Shown here one piece after another: positions 44,180 to 56,248 of a stretch of 64,000 nt of DNA. Under the pieces are notes generated by a model. The model was not told where the DNA came from, did no database searches, and worked only from the letters and a program-made list of their open reading frames with translations. Origin of the DNA: Stenopsyche tienmushanensis (taxonomy: Eukaryota > Arthropoda > Insecta > Trichoptera > Stenopsychidae); contig WACJ01000399.1 in NCBI GenBank assembly GCA_008973525.1, forward strand, positions 1 to 64,000. The letters are read 5' to 3'. A program made the translations under genes and the position numbers. Position 1 is the first letter of the stretch, and the number at the start of each line of letters is the position of its first letter.

Positions 44180-46560
44180 AGAAACAGGCATCTGTTTCTA
44201 ACCTTATGTGAATTATTGCTGGATTATTTAATTTTGAATCACTAGAACTTGGTCAGGTAAACATATAAGTGTCGAAGTTATATTAGTATTAAAAAGGCTG
44301 TTTACGTTTAGACACCCCTCTATAAATAGGAAAGCAGCCTTTTAAATTTTGTTTAAAAGGAAAAATAGCTTTAGAATAAGGTTTTATCCAGGTGGATACC
44401 TGGACGCGGTATCGGAGAGCTTCGTTGATATTTTCAAATAAAAGGTGGAAACTTTTTTGAATCGATTCGCTCGCCATAGTTTTACGTATATTTTTATTTA
44501 TACACGTCTACGGTATATTGAAATTCAAGGGAACGAACTAAAACGCTTTCGGTATATCCAGCGAGGCAAAGAAAGACGAAAGAAAAAAAACTATTTTGCT
44601 TGGATTACCATAAGAAGATTGTTGGAAAATATTTATAAGAAGCAAACCGAGTTGATCTACAATCGGCGTTCAAATTGAAAGAATAAAATTTTCCCTTTCG
44701 CAAAAGGGACGGATTAAGCAAATATCTCGCGTCTTAAGGCTTTCAATCTTTCTTTTTTCCCTCCGATCGCTTTTTTTCACTCATTTCGTCGAAGCCAATG
44801 TAAAAGTGGAAGACTCCTTCGCGTATTTTGCGAAAACTTTCATCCTTCCTCCTTTCGTCGTGTATTTTATTTTATGGATGGCAGAAAAGTGTGCGCGGTA
44901 TATTTTCGTTCAATTTGCGTTTTATTATACACATATGAAAATATATCTTTCATATGCGCACATACATAAATATGCACATGGGATATATCTCATTGGTTCC
45001 TTTTTTCCATGCGCGGGAATCAAATCAACCACCCCCCTATCATTTGATTTGATTTGAGAGCCAAAATTGAGCCTTTAGTGCATTTTAAAATGCCAATTAA
45101 TATTATATCATATTTGCAAAATGAATAATTTTCAATAAGATTGATATAACTTGTTTAAAAAATATTAATGTTATACATACCAAAAAGAATTCTTATATAA
45201 TATATGTTCAGGATACAAAATCTATAGAATTATATCGTAAATGCAAACATGAATGCTGCATATAAAATAGTACAATCAGAATGCTTTCATTATAATAGAA
45301 AAAAAGATGTCACAGCTAAATTTGTGACACTTGGACGACAGCATAATGGAAGAGGCTTTCATGGCATGGAAGAAGCTTGTGTCCAAGAGTTAGTGCAATT
45401 CCATGTCGTTAATATTATCATCGCTGAATTTGTTGCAATGAAATAACAACATTCAATTAGTATAATCGTATAAAACATTAACTATCTATTGATTTATTGG
45501 CTTTGTTTTTGAATTGAGATTCAAATATGAGGATCATTTTACGCGGTGTTTTCAATTTTCGCATAAATATATATGTACGCAAATGTATTTTAATTTTAAT
45601 TTAAATATATTTGAAACGCAAATTCATCAGTGAAAATAAATCTGTTTGTTGTGATTATTTAATCGCAATTTTGAGATGCGCTTCTTAAATGTCACGTAGA
45701 TTGTCACCTTATCTTTTAGATCAGAGGGTTCAAATTCAAAAGCTAACATGGTGTAATTTTAGTTTGAGGCCCCTGAATCCATTTTTGGAACTCACTTCAA
45801 AGGATGAACATTTTTTTTAGAGAGAACGGTTTTTAGACAGATTTTGAACTGGTTACAGCACGTTGGTTTGAGCACGGTTACAAGGTTGAGAAGGCCGGCC
45901 GGAAGAACGTGTTATTCCGCGGCCAAGACTCTCGGTCGACGTTTATCATTTTTTTAGCGCATTTGCAATAAGAGGGAGGTAAAAAGACCGCCGATAATCT
46001 TACAAACGGTGTCTTCGACAATAAACAGTTGCGTAAGTATGTTTTTATCTCACATAACATTTCTTATGTAAATATTTTTATATGGCTAGATTGAATTAAA
46101 AAATATATATCAAGTTAAAATTAATAAAGCACCTTTTAAAGTGCATTATCATATCCCTGACTTGCGAAAATATTATTATTGCTGATTAAAAACATTTTTA
46201 AATTACTCATAATTGTGTCAATTTGATTTTATCGTTTTTCTAATCTAATCAACCTATTTAAATTCTATTGTTCTTCGAAATTATATCTAAAAATACAGCA
46301 ATAACAATGACGTCTTTGATTAAAAAAAAAACAGACTAATCACAAATTACTAATCATATCATACATCAAATATTGAATAGACAATTTCAATACAATTTAA
46401 AATCTTGTCGGATGAAAAATGCATTTGATTCGTGTTATTTGTTATGAATAAAGATGATTTCTCATGCTAAGTGAAAATATTGATTCTGTATGACAAAATA
46501 TTCTCTTTCGTGGGTGTGATAGATGTATGGATATAATAAATGGTATGATTGGAGTACATA
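44180..46560. other. Spacer with no supported gene
   Basis: 44440-45060 contains overlapping short plus-strand frames, rich in Lys/Arg and aromatic codons, without motifs. The remainder is AT-rich and unremarkable. Confidence 0.3.
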
Positions 46561-46782
46561 GACTAAGTGTATCCAGAAACGACTCCAATTAAATGGTATC
46601 GCCTCGAGCTATTTTTACAAGGATCTATAAACTTGTTATCGCTCGAGCAACTATACTCGACCTAAGATTAATGGTCGCAATCGATGCTTCCTCGACCTTC
46701 ACCTTGGCTGTGAAGCAGCTTCCAATCCCAATATTCAATGTCGCTCAAAGAAATGGGGAGGCTGCATCCCAGGACTAGTTAA

Positions 46783-46914
46783 TATTCAAATCATGATGCC
46801 ATAACTCTGGCGAGGGCGGAGAGCCTTGCACTTCTTCTCCTTGGAGAGAAGCACGTCCCGCGAATAACACGGCGGATATTAGGAAGGAGCGGATATTACT
46901 CTTTCTTTATCCAG
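46783..46914 (+). CDS. Open frame ending at a perfect splice donor
   Basis: Forty-four open codons end exactly at TTATCCAG|GTGAGT, a consensus 5' splice site. The frame includes AITLARAESLALLLLGEKHV and ITRRILGRSGYYSFFIQ. The block is GC-richer than the surroundings. There is no ATG in frame and no clear acceptor. If this is an exon it could equally be untranslated. The 61-codon frame at 46593 is in another phase. Confidence 0.2.
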
Positions 46915-46919
46915 GTGAG

Positions 46920-47740
46920 TTCTTCAGCCGCTTGTTTTATGTATTCCACCACTTTGTTTCCTTATAAAGAAGAGTCGAGTCTGCACACACACAGGGCCGC
47001 GTATATCTAAGCCCACCCTGGTTTCTCACCACCGCCTTGGGAACTTTATGAAATGGAGGCCCCGGCACTGGAGCACATTATTTTTAATGGAAAATTATTT
47101 GATGGTTGTAGGAGGGATGCGCGAGGAAATGGAAACGAAACATTCCTTGCTTAAAAGTGTGCAGTAATTTTCCCTCGTTACACTTTAATATAGTTATGAA
47201 AAGTATGCAAACACGTTAGCCTCGGCATAAATTCGCCAAGAACAATTTTTCATGAATAATTTAAACTAAGATGCGATTTTATCTGCTCATATAATACATA
47301 ATTTTATAATCACGTTTGTAATTTTTCATTACATTTAATGCATTTCTAATATCCCGAGATGACAACAATATGTCAATAAAATCTCATCAATGAAGTATAT
47401 CGGTTATGTGCCTGTCGGAACGCTCAAAAATATTCAATAACAACGTCCCTGAAGAATGATTGGGCTCTTTAAAATGCTTGATGACGTTTTGATTAACTCA
47501 TTCCCGTCTTAAACGCCTTAAATATTTCAATGTTTGGTAACAAATGCCTCTACACACATAACCCACATGATAATCAGAATAAATCACTTAGATTTGGTTT
47601 TTATTAAAATTATCCTGGTTACGCATATATTTGTCTTTTTGACCACATCTTTAGATATTAAATACTACTTAAAGACATATGTATGTGCATTAATATACAA
47701 CGTGATATCTTAAACATTTTCTCCACACAGATATACGTGC
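46920..47740. other. Spacer, nothing recognised
   Basis: A moderately GC-rich start gives way to AT-rich DNA. No supported feature. Confidence 0.35.
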
Positions 47741-47742
47741 TA

Positions 47743-48265
47743 TTTGACCCCTAAAGGAGTACTATCCCAGGGCCTGTGCATTTTTGTACATTGAGTTCAG
47801 AGACAGACAGAGACAGAGAGAGAACGTAGCGCAGTTCGGGAGACAGAGACGGAGAGCTTCCCCGCATACACCACACGTTTGTAAAGATCGTTAGCTTAAA
47901 TCTACCGATTAATAATGATTTCGATTTCAAGTGTGTTATTTTTTTACGCAAAGAAATGACCGAATATTTTGTGCTATCGACCGTGTTTATTTATTTAATT
48001 GCTTCCTGTTCGTCGCTGCTTGTTGAATGAGCCTTTGTCCAATTATCATTTCCTTGTGAAGCAGGAGCTAATGAATCAATTTTTGTGTAATGTTTATGTA
48101 AAGAAATGATGTGGTCTTGTATGCTATCAACAGCGTTTAGTTACAATTGACACTGCTTCGAATTTAAGATTATCATACGCTGATAGAAGCTGACAGGAAG
48201 TAATCGGTGTAAAACGATTATGGCTTCTGAAAGTGATGAAATATAAGTCACCCCCCCCCCCTCCT
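47743..48265. mobile_element. piggyBac-type element, family D (inverted)
   Basis: An inverted near full-length relative of 35375-35887. It begins CCCCTAAAGGAGTACTATCC at 47749 (flank TTGA instead of TTAA). The core, inverse of TTAAATAAATAAACAC, is near 47990. The last homologous block is GTGATGAAATATAAGTCA at 48232, beyond which the expected end is replaced by a run of 11 C. A GA-rich tract (AGACAGACAGAGACAGAGAG) lies near 47803. Confidence 0.65.
48251..48261. repeat. C(11) run
   Basis: An isolated poly-C tract at the broken end of the family D copy. Confidence 0.9.
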
Positions 48266-48501
48266 TATGAGGATATTACGAGTATCCTTATTTTCGGGGT
48301 AATAGTGATTAAAAGTTTAGTACTAATGCCTTTAAGTATTGACTTATTACATTTAAAACACCTTTCCTGTTGACGTCAGCAGCAATTAAAATTTATTATA
48401 AAAGTGGAAACATTTCTAAATTTTTCCGGCTAAATTGGGTTTAAAGATTAGAATGGGAGTAATCATGCAAGACAGCTATTATTTTTACGTTTAAAATGAT
48501 C

Positions 48502-48567
48502 AAAAATATCCATATTTTTAGTTAGTTTAAAAATATCCATATTTTTAGTTAGTTTAAAAATATCCAT
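48502..48567. repeat. Short tandem repeat, about 27-bp unit
   Basis: About 2.4 copies of a unit containing AATATCCATATTTTTAGTTA. Copies are nearly identical, so the expansion is recent. Confidence 0.85.
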
Positions 48568-48639
48568 AAGTTACAATCTGACGAATAAATAGATGAATTT
48601 TGTGATATTGATCAATGATGATTTTTAATAATATTACGC

Positions 48640-48957
48640 TTAACCCCTTAAGCGCTTACGCTTAAGTGGATATGACGTATATATCCGTCAAGACCAAAGT
48701 CCATGCAAAATGGGTATGACGGATATATCCGCATTGTGAAAGTTAACCAAACCTCAATGGAAAATGACGGATATGTCCGATTGCAGTGTTGTGTACGTTA
48801 AATGTAAGAATGATTCATCTCGAAAACTGACTTGTTCGAATTTGATGATATACTATTTTCGTATACTAGATATGACGTAAGTATCCGCTAGCAGCGAAAA
48901 AATTGTGTCACTACGGATGACACTTTTAACCGTGAAACGTAACGATGAAGGGGTTAA
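48640..48957. mobile_element. piggyBac-type miniature element with palindromic iterons
   Basis: 318 bp between TTAA sites. The left end is TTAACCCCTTAAGCGCTTAC. The right end inverted is TTAACCCCTTCATCGTTACG. Inside the left half, GACGGATATATCCG-type palindromes recur at about 48670, 48718, 48766 and, diverged, 48871. These are plausible transposase-binding repeats. No coding capacity. Confidence 0.75.
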
Positions 48958-48959
48958 TG

Positions 48960-51239
48960 TTCCTTGAATTTGTTATTGTAGAATGGCTTTCTAATTGTTC
49001 AATAAAAAGCATGTTTAATTTGCATATTTTAGTAGATAAATAGACAATCAAATCAATCAGTATCTGGGTTAAACTCGATGCAAATAAAACGAGCCCTAAT
49101 TGACACACTTTACAGCGTTCATTCCATTCGAAGTAATAAAATAAATCAAATATATCGCCTATGGTATTAAATACGAGCAACATACAAGTGGTGCCATCTA
49201 GTAAATTGTCATTCAGCTATTTGTCGATATCAAAGTGGCCGGTAGTGCTTTAGTTTACAGCCGTTTCTAGGAAATCGATAGCAATTAGAGCCGACTTGTC
49301 TGAATAATATTATCGGATTACGTGTCAAAGGCATTTTTCTTGTGCGTAATTAATCATTAATTGTTGCTTTATTATCTGAGTTGCTATTTGTGATTGCAAG
49401 TCACAGACACACTGTCTGACGGAGTCGTTTAATAAAGTCGAGCTAAAATGAGATAATGGCGAATGGCCTGATTCTAGAATTTGTGATAGTCGTATTACTG
49501 GCGAATAATTACCGTTAAATACGTGACAATTACTCTGTTAGATAATTTAATTATTGAACGTTCCAGATTGCTGAAGGCTGTTTTCTTTTCAAAGTCGCAA
49601 TCTTGTTGCAAAAGGTTGGCTTTTTATATATGTCGCATTTCGGTCGGAGTGTTTTCTTTCATTCGAGCAATCGGTAAAGTTCTTTGATTTTTTTTCTCAT
49701 GAAACATATTAATTGACTACAAATGCTTTTATCTTTTTTCCTGAAGTAAATCATAATAAATGTAGGCTCATACATCGAATTTTGATTCACAATATCAAAG
49801 TACCGCAACGAGGCACGCTAAATATACCCACACAATATGGAAATAAATATGAATAATTCAGTAATGGCGTGTACTATAATTAATTTTGTCTTATCCTGTT
49901 GTTAAAATGCCGACAAATAGCTAAAGTTGGCTTGATAGTAGCTTCAAAATTAAGATTTTATTTCATCGCATAATGGCTTGGGAAATTCAATCAATGATCA
50001 TCAATTCAAATCATTGATAAAATTGAATTTAATCAACTTCAAGTACAATATCTTATTGGATATTAAAACGCACAAATACCGTTAAAATAACCAATAATAA
50101 ATATGATTAAAGAAAATAATTTAGGAATCGTTTTCTGAATATTATCCCCCTGTCTTTGTGGTACATTTATACGATTAGATTTAATAACAGCGAAGTAATT
50201 AGAGTATTTGCATGCAAACTTTTTGTGAAGTGGAATCAAAGATAATTCGTGTGGATTTCAACATATTCCATTACGAAAAGGTTTTACATTAATATTCTTA
50301 TGCGCAAAACCCATTTTTTAGTAAAATCATCCTAGTTGTAATATGTATGGTTTTCATTCCCTGTGAAGAAATGCATCTGATCAAAAAATACGTATATCTA
50401 TTCCAGTTCAGAAAAGAAAAAAATGATTTTTCATTTGGATATCTTTTCAAAGTTTTGAAAAAATACCCAAAATTTTACCTTTTAACCATCATAACCATTT
50501 TATTTGTAGTTATAATAGCACAAAAAAACTGTTTTTGTATTTTGCAATATATTTATGATCTACAATAAATAAATGTTTACTTTATACAATTGGCTTAAAG
50601 AAAATTACTTCTGAGCTTCCAAAGTTGCGTAAATTGTGCAAACGAATAAGAAATGTCAACTTCTTAATTCTTTAAAAATAAAAACTAACAACTATTTTGA
50701 ACTTAATTTGATTTTAAAAATATCTCTAGCTTATACCTTTTCCAACTATATGCTACATGTTATAAAAATAATTCAATAAGTCGTTAAATTTGAAGAATTA
50801 CCTGTTTGCCAGGATCACGGCAAAGAAAATACTTTTTATGATTAAAATGTTTTTATTAAATTTATTTAAAAAAATTGTTTAAACTAAACTAAATTTAATA
50901 AAAACCGTCCATCATTAGATATCCCTGGACATAAATCTAGAAAGCCATACACATACATGTAAAGATTATAACATCTTATATGTGGGGCAAATGGGTAGAA
51001 GTTTTAAGATAAGGTTTATTGAACACATTAGTTAGACACACAACAAGGAAAGCTCAAAATTTGGAATTCATTTATCCAAAACGTAATTGTGTTTCTGTGG
51101 AAAAGCTCGGAAAAACGAAATATGAATCATTTAGTTTTATATATCAATACTTATTAATTATATTTGCCAATTATTATTCATTGCAGTTAATTGCAAATAT
51201 GCGATTTGATGATTTACAGCTACAAAATTTACAATACAC
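48960..51239. other. Spacer with no supported gene
   Basis: A 73-codon frame at 50347 is Lys- and Ile-rich with a hydrophobic stretch, but this follows from the AT composition. GAGCTTCCAAAGTTGCG near 50614 belongs to low-copy repeat E. Confidence 0.3.
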
Positions 51240-52037
51240 ATCACTCAATAAGTCCGTAGGATGACTAACAAAACAATAACTTTTTTGGTCAACCACACAA
51301 TAAAACAACGACTTTATTGATGAACATAGTCTTCTTCAAAAATGATACATTAATTCCAATACTTTTCTATCATTTTGATGCCATTTTTGTTGGATGATTT
51401 ATTTGTGGCTACAAAACAGGTTTCAGTTTCGGCAATCACTTCTTCATTGGGGACAAAACTCTTTCCCTGGAAAATTATTTTTAAGACTGCAAATAGGTAG
51501 TAGTATGTGAGATCCAGATCTGAAAAATAGGGTGGATGGGGAAGCAATTCAAAGTGCATTTCGTGCAATTGTTTCTTCTTTATTTGGGCTTGTTTTTTCA
51601 TGCTATTGACGATTCTCTCTTTATCGAGTTAACATTTAAGCCAAATTCTTATTAGCTGACAATTGCGTTTTTAGTCACTTTGGGTGACTTTCCACGGTTG
51701 CTGTCCACTCAAATGACTGCCAATTTGACTCTGGAGTATATCGATGGATCCATGCTTTATGTATTATTACATATCACACGATAAAAATATTTTATTGGGC
51801 CAAAACAGCTCCTTTTAGCGCTCTGAATTTTTAACGCGTTATTGTTTTTGGTCGACTATGAGCAAACGCGGTACCCACTTCGAACAAAGCTTTCTCATGG
51901 GCAAATTTGATGCAAAATGATGAATACACTAACGTTTTGATATTTTTAAAAAATTAACTATCTCGTAAAACTTTAATTTAAAATCGGCCAAAACTATTTA
52001 GTGGACCGTTTTATAACCCTACGAACTTATTGAGTGA
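51240..52037 (-). mobile_element. Mariner with paired ends, internally deleted
   Basis: Inverted ends TCACTCAATAAGTCCGTAGG (left) and CCCTACGAACTTATTGAGTG (right) bound about 797 bp. A full mariner is about 1.3 kb. The minus strand has FVRSGYR near 51880 (RKLCxRWVPR region, degraded) and TPESNWQSFEWTATVESHPK near 51700. A good C-terminal frame at 51350-51601 holds MHFELLPHPPYFSDLDLTYY (third Asp changed in context), then GKSFVPNEEVIAETETCF. Inactive, but it is the source family for the miniature elements at 4486 and 26871. Confidence 0.85.
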
Positions 52038-52044
52038 TTCGATA

Positions 52045-52180
52045 CATTCACCCAGGTGGCCCGCTGGGTGATTATTCACAAATATGACTTGGAGATCTTG
52101 CTGCCTTTAATGTCAAGCATATGAATGAGTTAATATGTGATATAAGTAATATATATGTGATCATTTTTTAACAATGAATA
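52045..52180. repeat. Dispersed repeat family C, copy 2 (inverted)
   Basis: CACCCAGGTGGCCCGCTGGG near 52052 is the inverse of the C block at 23976. The similarity continues, weaker, through GTCAAGCATATGAATGAG. It abuts the right end of the mariner, which may have inserted at its edge. Confidence 0.5.
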
Positions 52181-52610
52181 TTGAAGAAGATTTGGTCCTA
52201 CAGTTAAGTGGGACGCTTAAATTATCATTTTTAACTTGGGATCATCTACAAGAGCAATTGTAATTTATTTATTTTTTTAGATTATCAAGACATCTTGTTT
52301 CCTGGTAATCTTGAAAGACGATTAGGGTTTAAAAAATATTCTCGAACGAACTTACCAAAACATGAACGATCAATAATAATTATCATTTCCATTTCAAACT
52401 CTTCTGTGTTCTGGGATCTATTACCTATGCATCATTGATACTAGCCAAATTTTGAATAAATATGAATATGTATTATACAATATATATTAAATCCACAAGA
52501 ATTCTCAATAATTCGTGACCTCACACGCTTATGTTCGTTTGTATCGCTTATATAAATATTTCCTGGATAGGACATGAATAAATACTTATGCTGTTGCTTT
52601 TTATTCATTT
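52181..52610. other. AT-rich spacer, possible intron
   Basis: Ends in the polypyrimidine tract GCTTTTTATTCATTTCAG of the following candidate exon. Otherwise unremarkable. Confidence 0.35.
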
Positions 52611-52613
52611 CAG

Positions 52614-52749
52614 TAAATACGCAAGTGATTTACCCTCTACAAAAGGACCACCAGAGAGCAACGATGCCATAAGTATTCCTATCATTGAACCCCGTCAACT
52701 ATTGATATTCAAAGAGTCGTATGGTGGGCACAGCACCATCATAAACAAG
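52614..52749 (+). CDS. Candidate internal coding exon
   Basis: The best-defined exon candidate in the window, 136 bp on the plus strand. The acceptor CTTTTTATTCATTTCAG has a strong pyrimidine tract, and the donor is AAACAAG|GTGCGA. The frame reads KYASDLPSTKGPPESNDAIS, then IPIIEPRQLLIFKESYGGHS, then TIINK. Its first part is Ser/Pro-rich and linker-like, its second more ordered. It enters after two bases and ends at a codon boundary. Most codons start with a purine. No family was recognised. Confidence 0.5.
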
Positions 52750-52759
52750 GTGCGATGAT

Positions 52760-53416
52760 GCTATGCACATGTGCATTTAGTATTCCACATAAAAAGCATA
52801 TTGAGTGGCGATTCTGATTGTGAATATTCACATTGTACGTGATCACGTACTTCGATACATCAATTCGAATGCATGTATCAGGTAACGGGACTATTGTAAG
52901 GTCGTGTGTTTGCGAGCACACACGGTAGCTCTGTGACGTTATGGATTCAATATTCGTGATGTGATTGGCAATTAATCATGGCTGTCTATGAGCTTAGGAT
53001 TCGATGTTGAAGATTTGCAACGTGATTGCTGCCACGTATTGTATCTGCGAGCTTACAAGACCATACACAGACGAAGTCATATATTGCAGTCCTAATGAAC
53101 GCACATGTAAGCGCTCTTTGACGAGTGCACTCGGCTCTTGTATGACGTGGCGTTTGAATGACGGGATTATTCGGGATCGAGCTCTGCTTTGAACCAAATG
53201 CGGGAAGCTTACCTGGAATTATTGAATGAAAACTTAGAAATGCTGCATTTACGGCTGAGGGGGATCAAAATATGAAATACACTCCGGTCTTGATCCTCAA
53301 ACACTCTGTAGAGTCTCATCTTTGCTCGAGGATTAAGAAGTCAATGCAATTAATTGAAACGAAAATACGACGCAAAAATAATGAAAAAAATTATATTAAA
53401 ATCTGTATATTGATTA
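52760..53416. other. Spacer; weak minus-strand microexon signal
   Basis: At 53213-53254 the minus strand has an acceptor (ATTTTGATCCCCCTCAG) and donor (TTCCAG|GTAAGC) 42 bp apart with two open frames. This could be a microexon or chance. Overlapping 60-67-codon frames near 53000-53190 are on opposite strands and unassigned. Confidence 0.2.
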
Positions 53417-53828
53417 TACGAGGCATATCCTGAAAGTAAGTGTACTGTGACAATAGCTGGCTGTAGTTTTTTGTTTTTTAATGATTGGCCATACTGAGTG
53501 GCAGAAGGGAATTTTTTGACAAAGCGAGCATAACAGGAATACGCAAGTACGCTAATTCATGTTGTAGTGTCCAGTCGCATGAAAGATGTCAGTAAGAAAT
53601 ATTATATATATTGTCGAGCAAGTGCATAAATAGGTTCTGAAGTAGAGGACGAAGCTGAAGAGCATAAAAAAGCTTGTGCAACGACTAAAAAATTGTATTG
53701 AACGGGATGGGTATGTTGAAATATAGTTAACAAGCGTATCAACAATATCCTGTTTTTTTTTCAAATATACATTTTTTTTTTAAATAATATGAAAAAATAG
53801 TACACTTACTTTCAGGATATTTCTCGTA
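53417..53828 (+). mobile_element. Internally deleted mariner, third terminus family
   Basis: A roughly 410-bp element with nearly identical inverted ends of about 28 bp: TACGAGGCATATCCTGAAAG and, inverted, TACGAGAAATATCCTGAAAG. Both continue TAAGTGTACT, and TA is at each flank. Near the 3' end KLVQRLKNCIERDGYVEI is the mariner transposase C-terminus (family form KLVxRWxKCIxxxGDYVE). Everything between the ends and this tail has been lost. Confidence 0.8.
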
Positions 53829-53829
53829 C

Positions 53830-54880
53830 ATTGAATTAGGATGAAATTTTCAACGTGTAATTACAAAAACCTTTTCATGGAAGTAAGTTCGTCGTAAGAC
53901 GATGCTATTCTGGAAGAGCGGAGCCTGCGCTACTGAGAGACACTCATCCCTAACTTTCTTGTTGGCGACGCATTTGACGAGAAGATCAGCTCTTTACATT
54001 GGTATACGCACTGATGGTGCTTTTACTGTGATTTTAAGAAGCGCGAGGGAGAAGTGGACCCCATCGAATCTGTTGGGAGATTCACGCCTTAAATAGATAT
54101 TTTAAACATAGATTATGGCTATTTGCTTCAGAAATAAATTGCTATACTTTATACGCTTATATTATGCCATCGGCCTTAATCTTGTAGCGTCGTGTACTGA
54201 ATTTCCTGTGTTACGTATGTATTTCTAAAGATATTTAAAAATCATATACATTATATACGGTGGCTATCGCATTGCCAAATCAAGAATAACATTTTTCAGC
54301 CAAACGACAAATTGCTCTTTAATATCGCTTCGCATATTTCACTCTTTTACATAATTCACATCCGCAAATAAAAATCGCCATTGATACGCGAAAGCCCCCG
54401 ATACGTTTCCACGTATTTCATAGCTGATGAATATTGATGATGATCTCATGGCGTGATATTGAAATGGAACGGTTTAATAGCATGAAATATGATTCGTCAG
54501 GGATCTATTTCATCAAAAGTTGTTACCGGGGTAATACGGGTCATTTTTGGCAATTTTGAGAGTGCGTCGAGAGGTCATTTGCTTTCAATGCTGAAAAATG
54601 AGTCGGCTAATAGCGTATGAGGGAATACCGTCCGGTCAGACACTCGGCAATAAACGCTTTGATTTATTTTACGATCGAGTCCGACGCTCGTAAATTTAGC
54701 AGGAGTCGCAAACCATCGCCGTGTCCATTATCCTTGAGTGAATCCAAAGAGAAACGTATGTATAGAAAATGTTTTAGTGTCAGATGGCGAATCGATCAAC
54801 TGCATGATAGCTGGACTGTACGCAATTCGGCCGAAGATCCCGGTATAATTTTAGCAATAACTATTTCCATAGGCATGAAA
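53830..54880. other. Spacer with no supported gene
   Basis: Frames at 53902 (64 codons) and 54617 (108 codons) have no recognisable domains. The second runs into the miniature element at 54883, arguing against a real gene. Confidence 0.3.
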
Positions 54881-54882
54881 TT

Positions 54883-55084
54883 CATCCAACCCTCCTATAG
54901 CGTCCACTTCATTTGCGGCATCTTTTATGCAAGAAACGAGTAAATTATGGAAGGTCAATGTTCCTTCACGCATGATATTTGTTAACAAACTAAAAACGTA
55001 CAAAATTCGTATGGGCACTTAACTTTCTATAGCGTTTTTTTTAAGAGTATGGTCCATATTTCGACGTTATAGAAGGGTTTACAG
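54883..55084. mobile_element. pogo-like miniature element
   Basis: About 200 bp with inverted ends CATCCAACCCTCCTATAGCG and CGTTATAGAAGGGTTTACAG. The sub-end block TTTCTATAGCGTT near 55023 and TTTCGACGTTATAGAAG near 55060 relate it to 29682-29779 and 21379-21452. Non-coding. Confidence 0.7.
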
Positions 55085-55359
55085 AGTAGTTACCCAGGCA
55101 AGGTCAATGATTTGAGTCCAATTAGAATATATTGATTTTTCTAGGAGCAGTTAATATGTATTGATTTTATTTTATATTTAATTTACATTACTAATAAAAA
55201 AGAATGATAATTTAGCGACGCATATTTATATTTTATTCAATTTAAATAATATTTTCCTTGAAAATATTTATATGGAGATTGCCTTCAAGAGTACAGTCGC
55301 GTATTTGCGATCAAATTCAGAATTCAGAATACAATCTATAACCTAATTTTTTTCGACTA

Positions 55360-55565
55360 TCAATTAATATTCGATTGTATTGTTTATATTTGCACGAAGA
55401 AATAAACGAATATTGTGTACTATCAACATTATTCACACAATTATTTATTAACATTATTTATTTATTGTTATACAAGCTTTATACACGCTGCGTGGTCCTG
55501 AGAGATAAGTGGATTTGTACAGACGATAAGTGGCGAACATACAAATTTAGCATCTGTTTTTTAAA
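55360..55565. mobile_element. Internal fragment of family D (inverted)
   Basis: AAATAAACGAATATTGTGTA, ATTATTTATTTATTG and GATAAGTGGATTTGTACAGA correspond, inverted, to the core and left half of family D. Both ends are missing. The 66-codon frame at 55375 is part of it and not a gene. Confidence 0.5.
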
Positions 55566-55569
55566 TATC

Positions 55570-56240
55570 CAATGATGTGTAACTTGCTTTGATTGAAGTT
55601 TTGACTATTCAAATTAAGACATTTAATAATATATGCGGATAAATCGATGCTTAATATAAATGCAATCAAAAGCGATGTAAAATCTTTGAAATGAAAGCAA
55701 TAAATACCACAAGTTAATTGTTAAATATCGAAATCCTAATTCAAATATCTAAATATTAGTTAGTTCTACCCTCGAGCAAAGAAAATTTAATTTTAATAAA
55801 CAGGATAGTCCTTTATTGTCTATAGCAGGATCGACTCCAAAATTGTTCATTTATATTGCTTAAATTAATTTTTGTAGACTATAAATCAGAATATTGTGTA
55901 CAGCAATTACATGGTTAATAGAATTACGTTCTAATATTAATTGAATTCCATTAAATTTGAAAGCTATATACGTACACATAATATGAGGTACAAGAAGTTG
56001 TATGACTGAGTTTGACCATCTCATTTTCAACAGCATATTATGTAACATAGGAAAGCCTTATAAATATAGTGAAATGCTACTGCAAAATAGAAATTCATAG
56101 TTTACGATCTATGATTTTCGATCATTAAGTTCTAGTTGACTATTTGCATGGCGTAAATTTTTGTATTTGAAATAGTTCGTTCGCTATCAAATTTGAAGTG
56201 ACGATCGTAAATTAAGGCAGCTGTTATGTCAAAATAATTT
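55570..56240. other. AT-rich spacer, nothing recognised
   Basis: No supported gene or repeat. Confidence 0.35.
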
Positions 56241-56248
56241 TTATTTAG

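Noticed and set aside
50760..50870. Minus-strand exon with donor CAAACAG|GTAATT
   Set aside because: Short reading (FLCRDPGKQ) without a supporting acceptor; donor strength alone is insufficient.
54617..54943. 108-codon plus-strand frame
   Set aside because: Its end lies inside a miniature transposon and nothing in it is recognisable.
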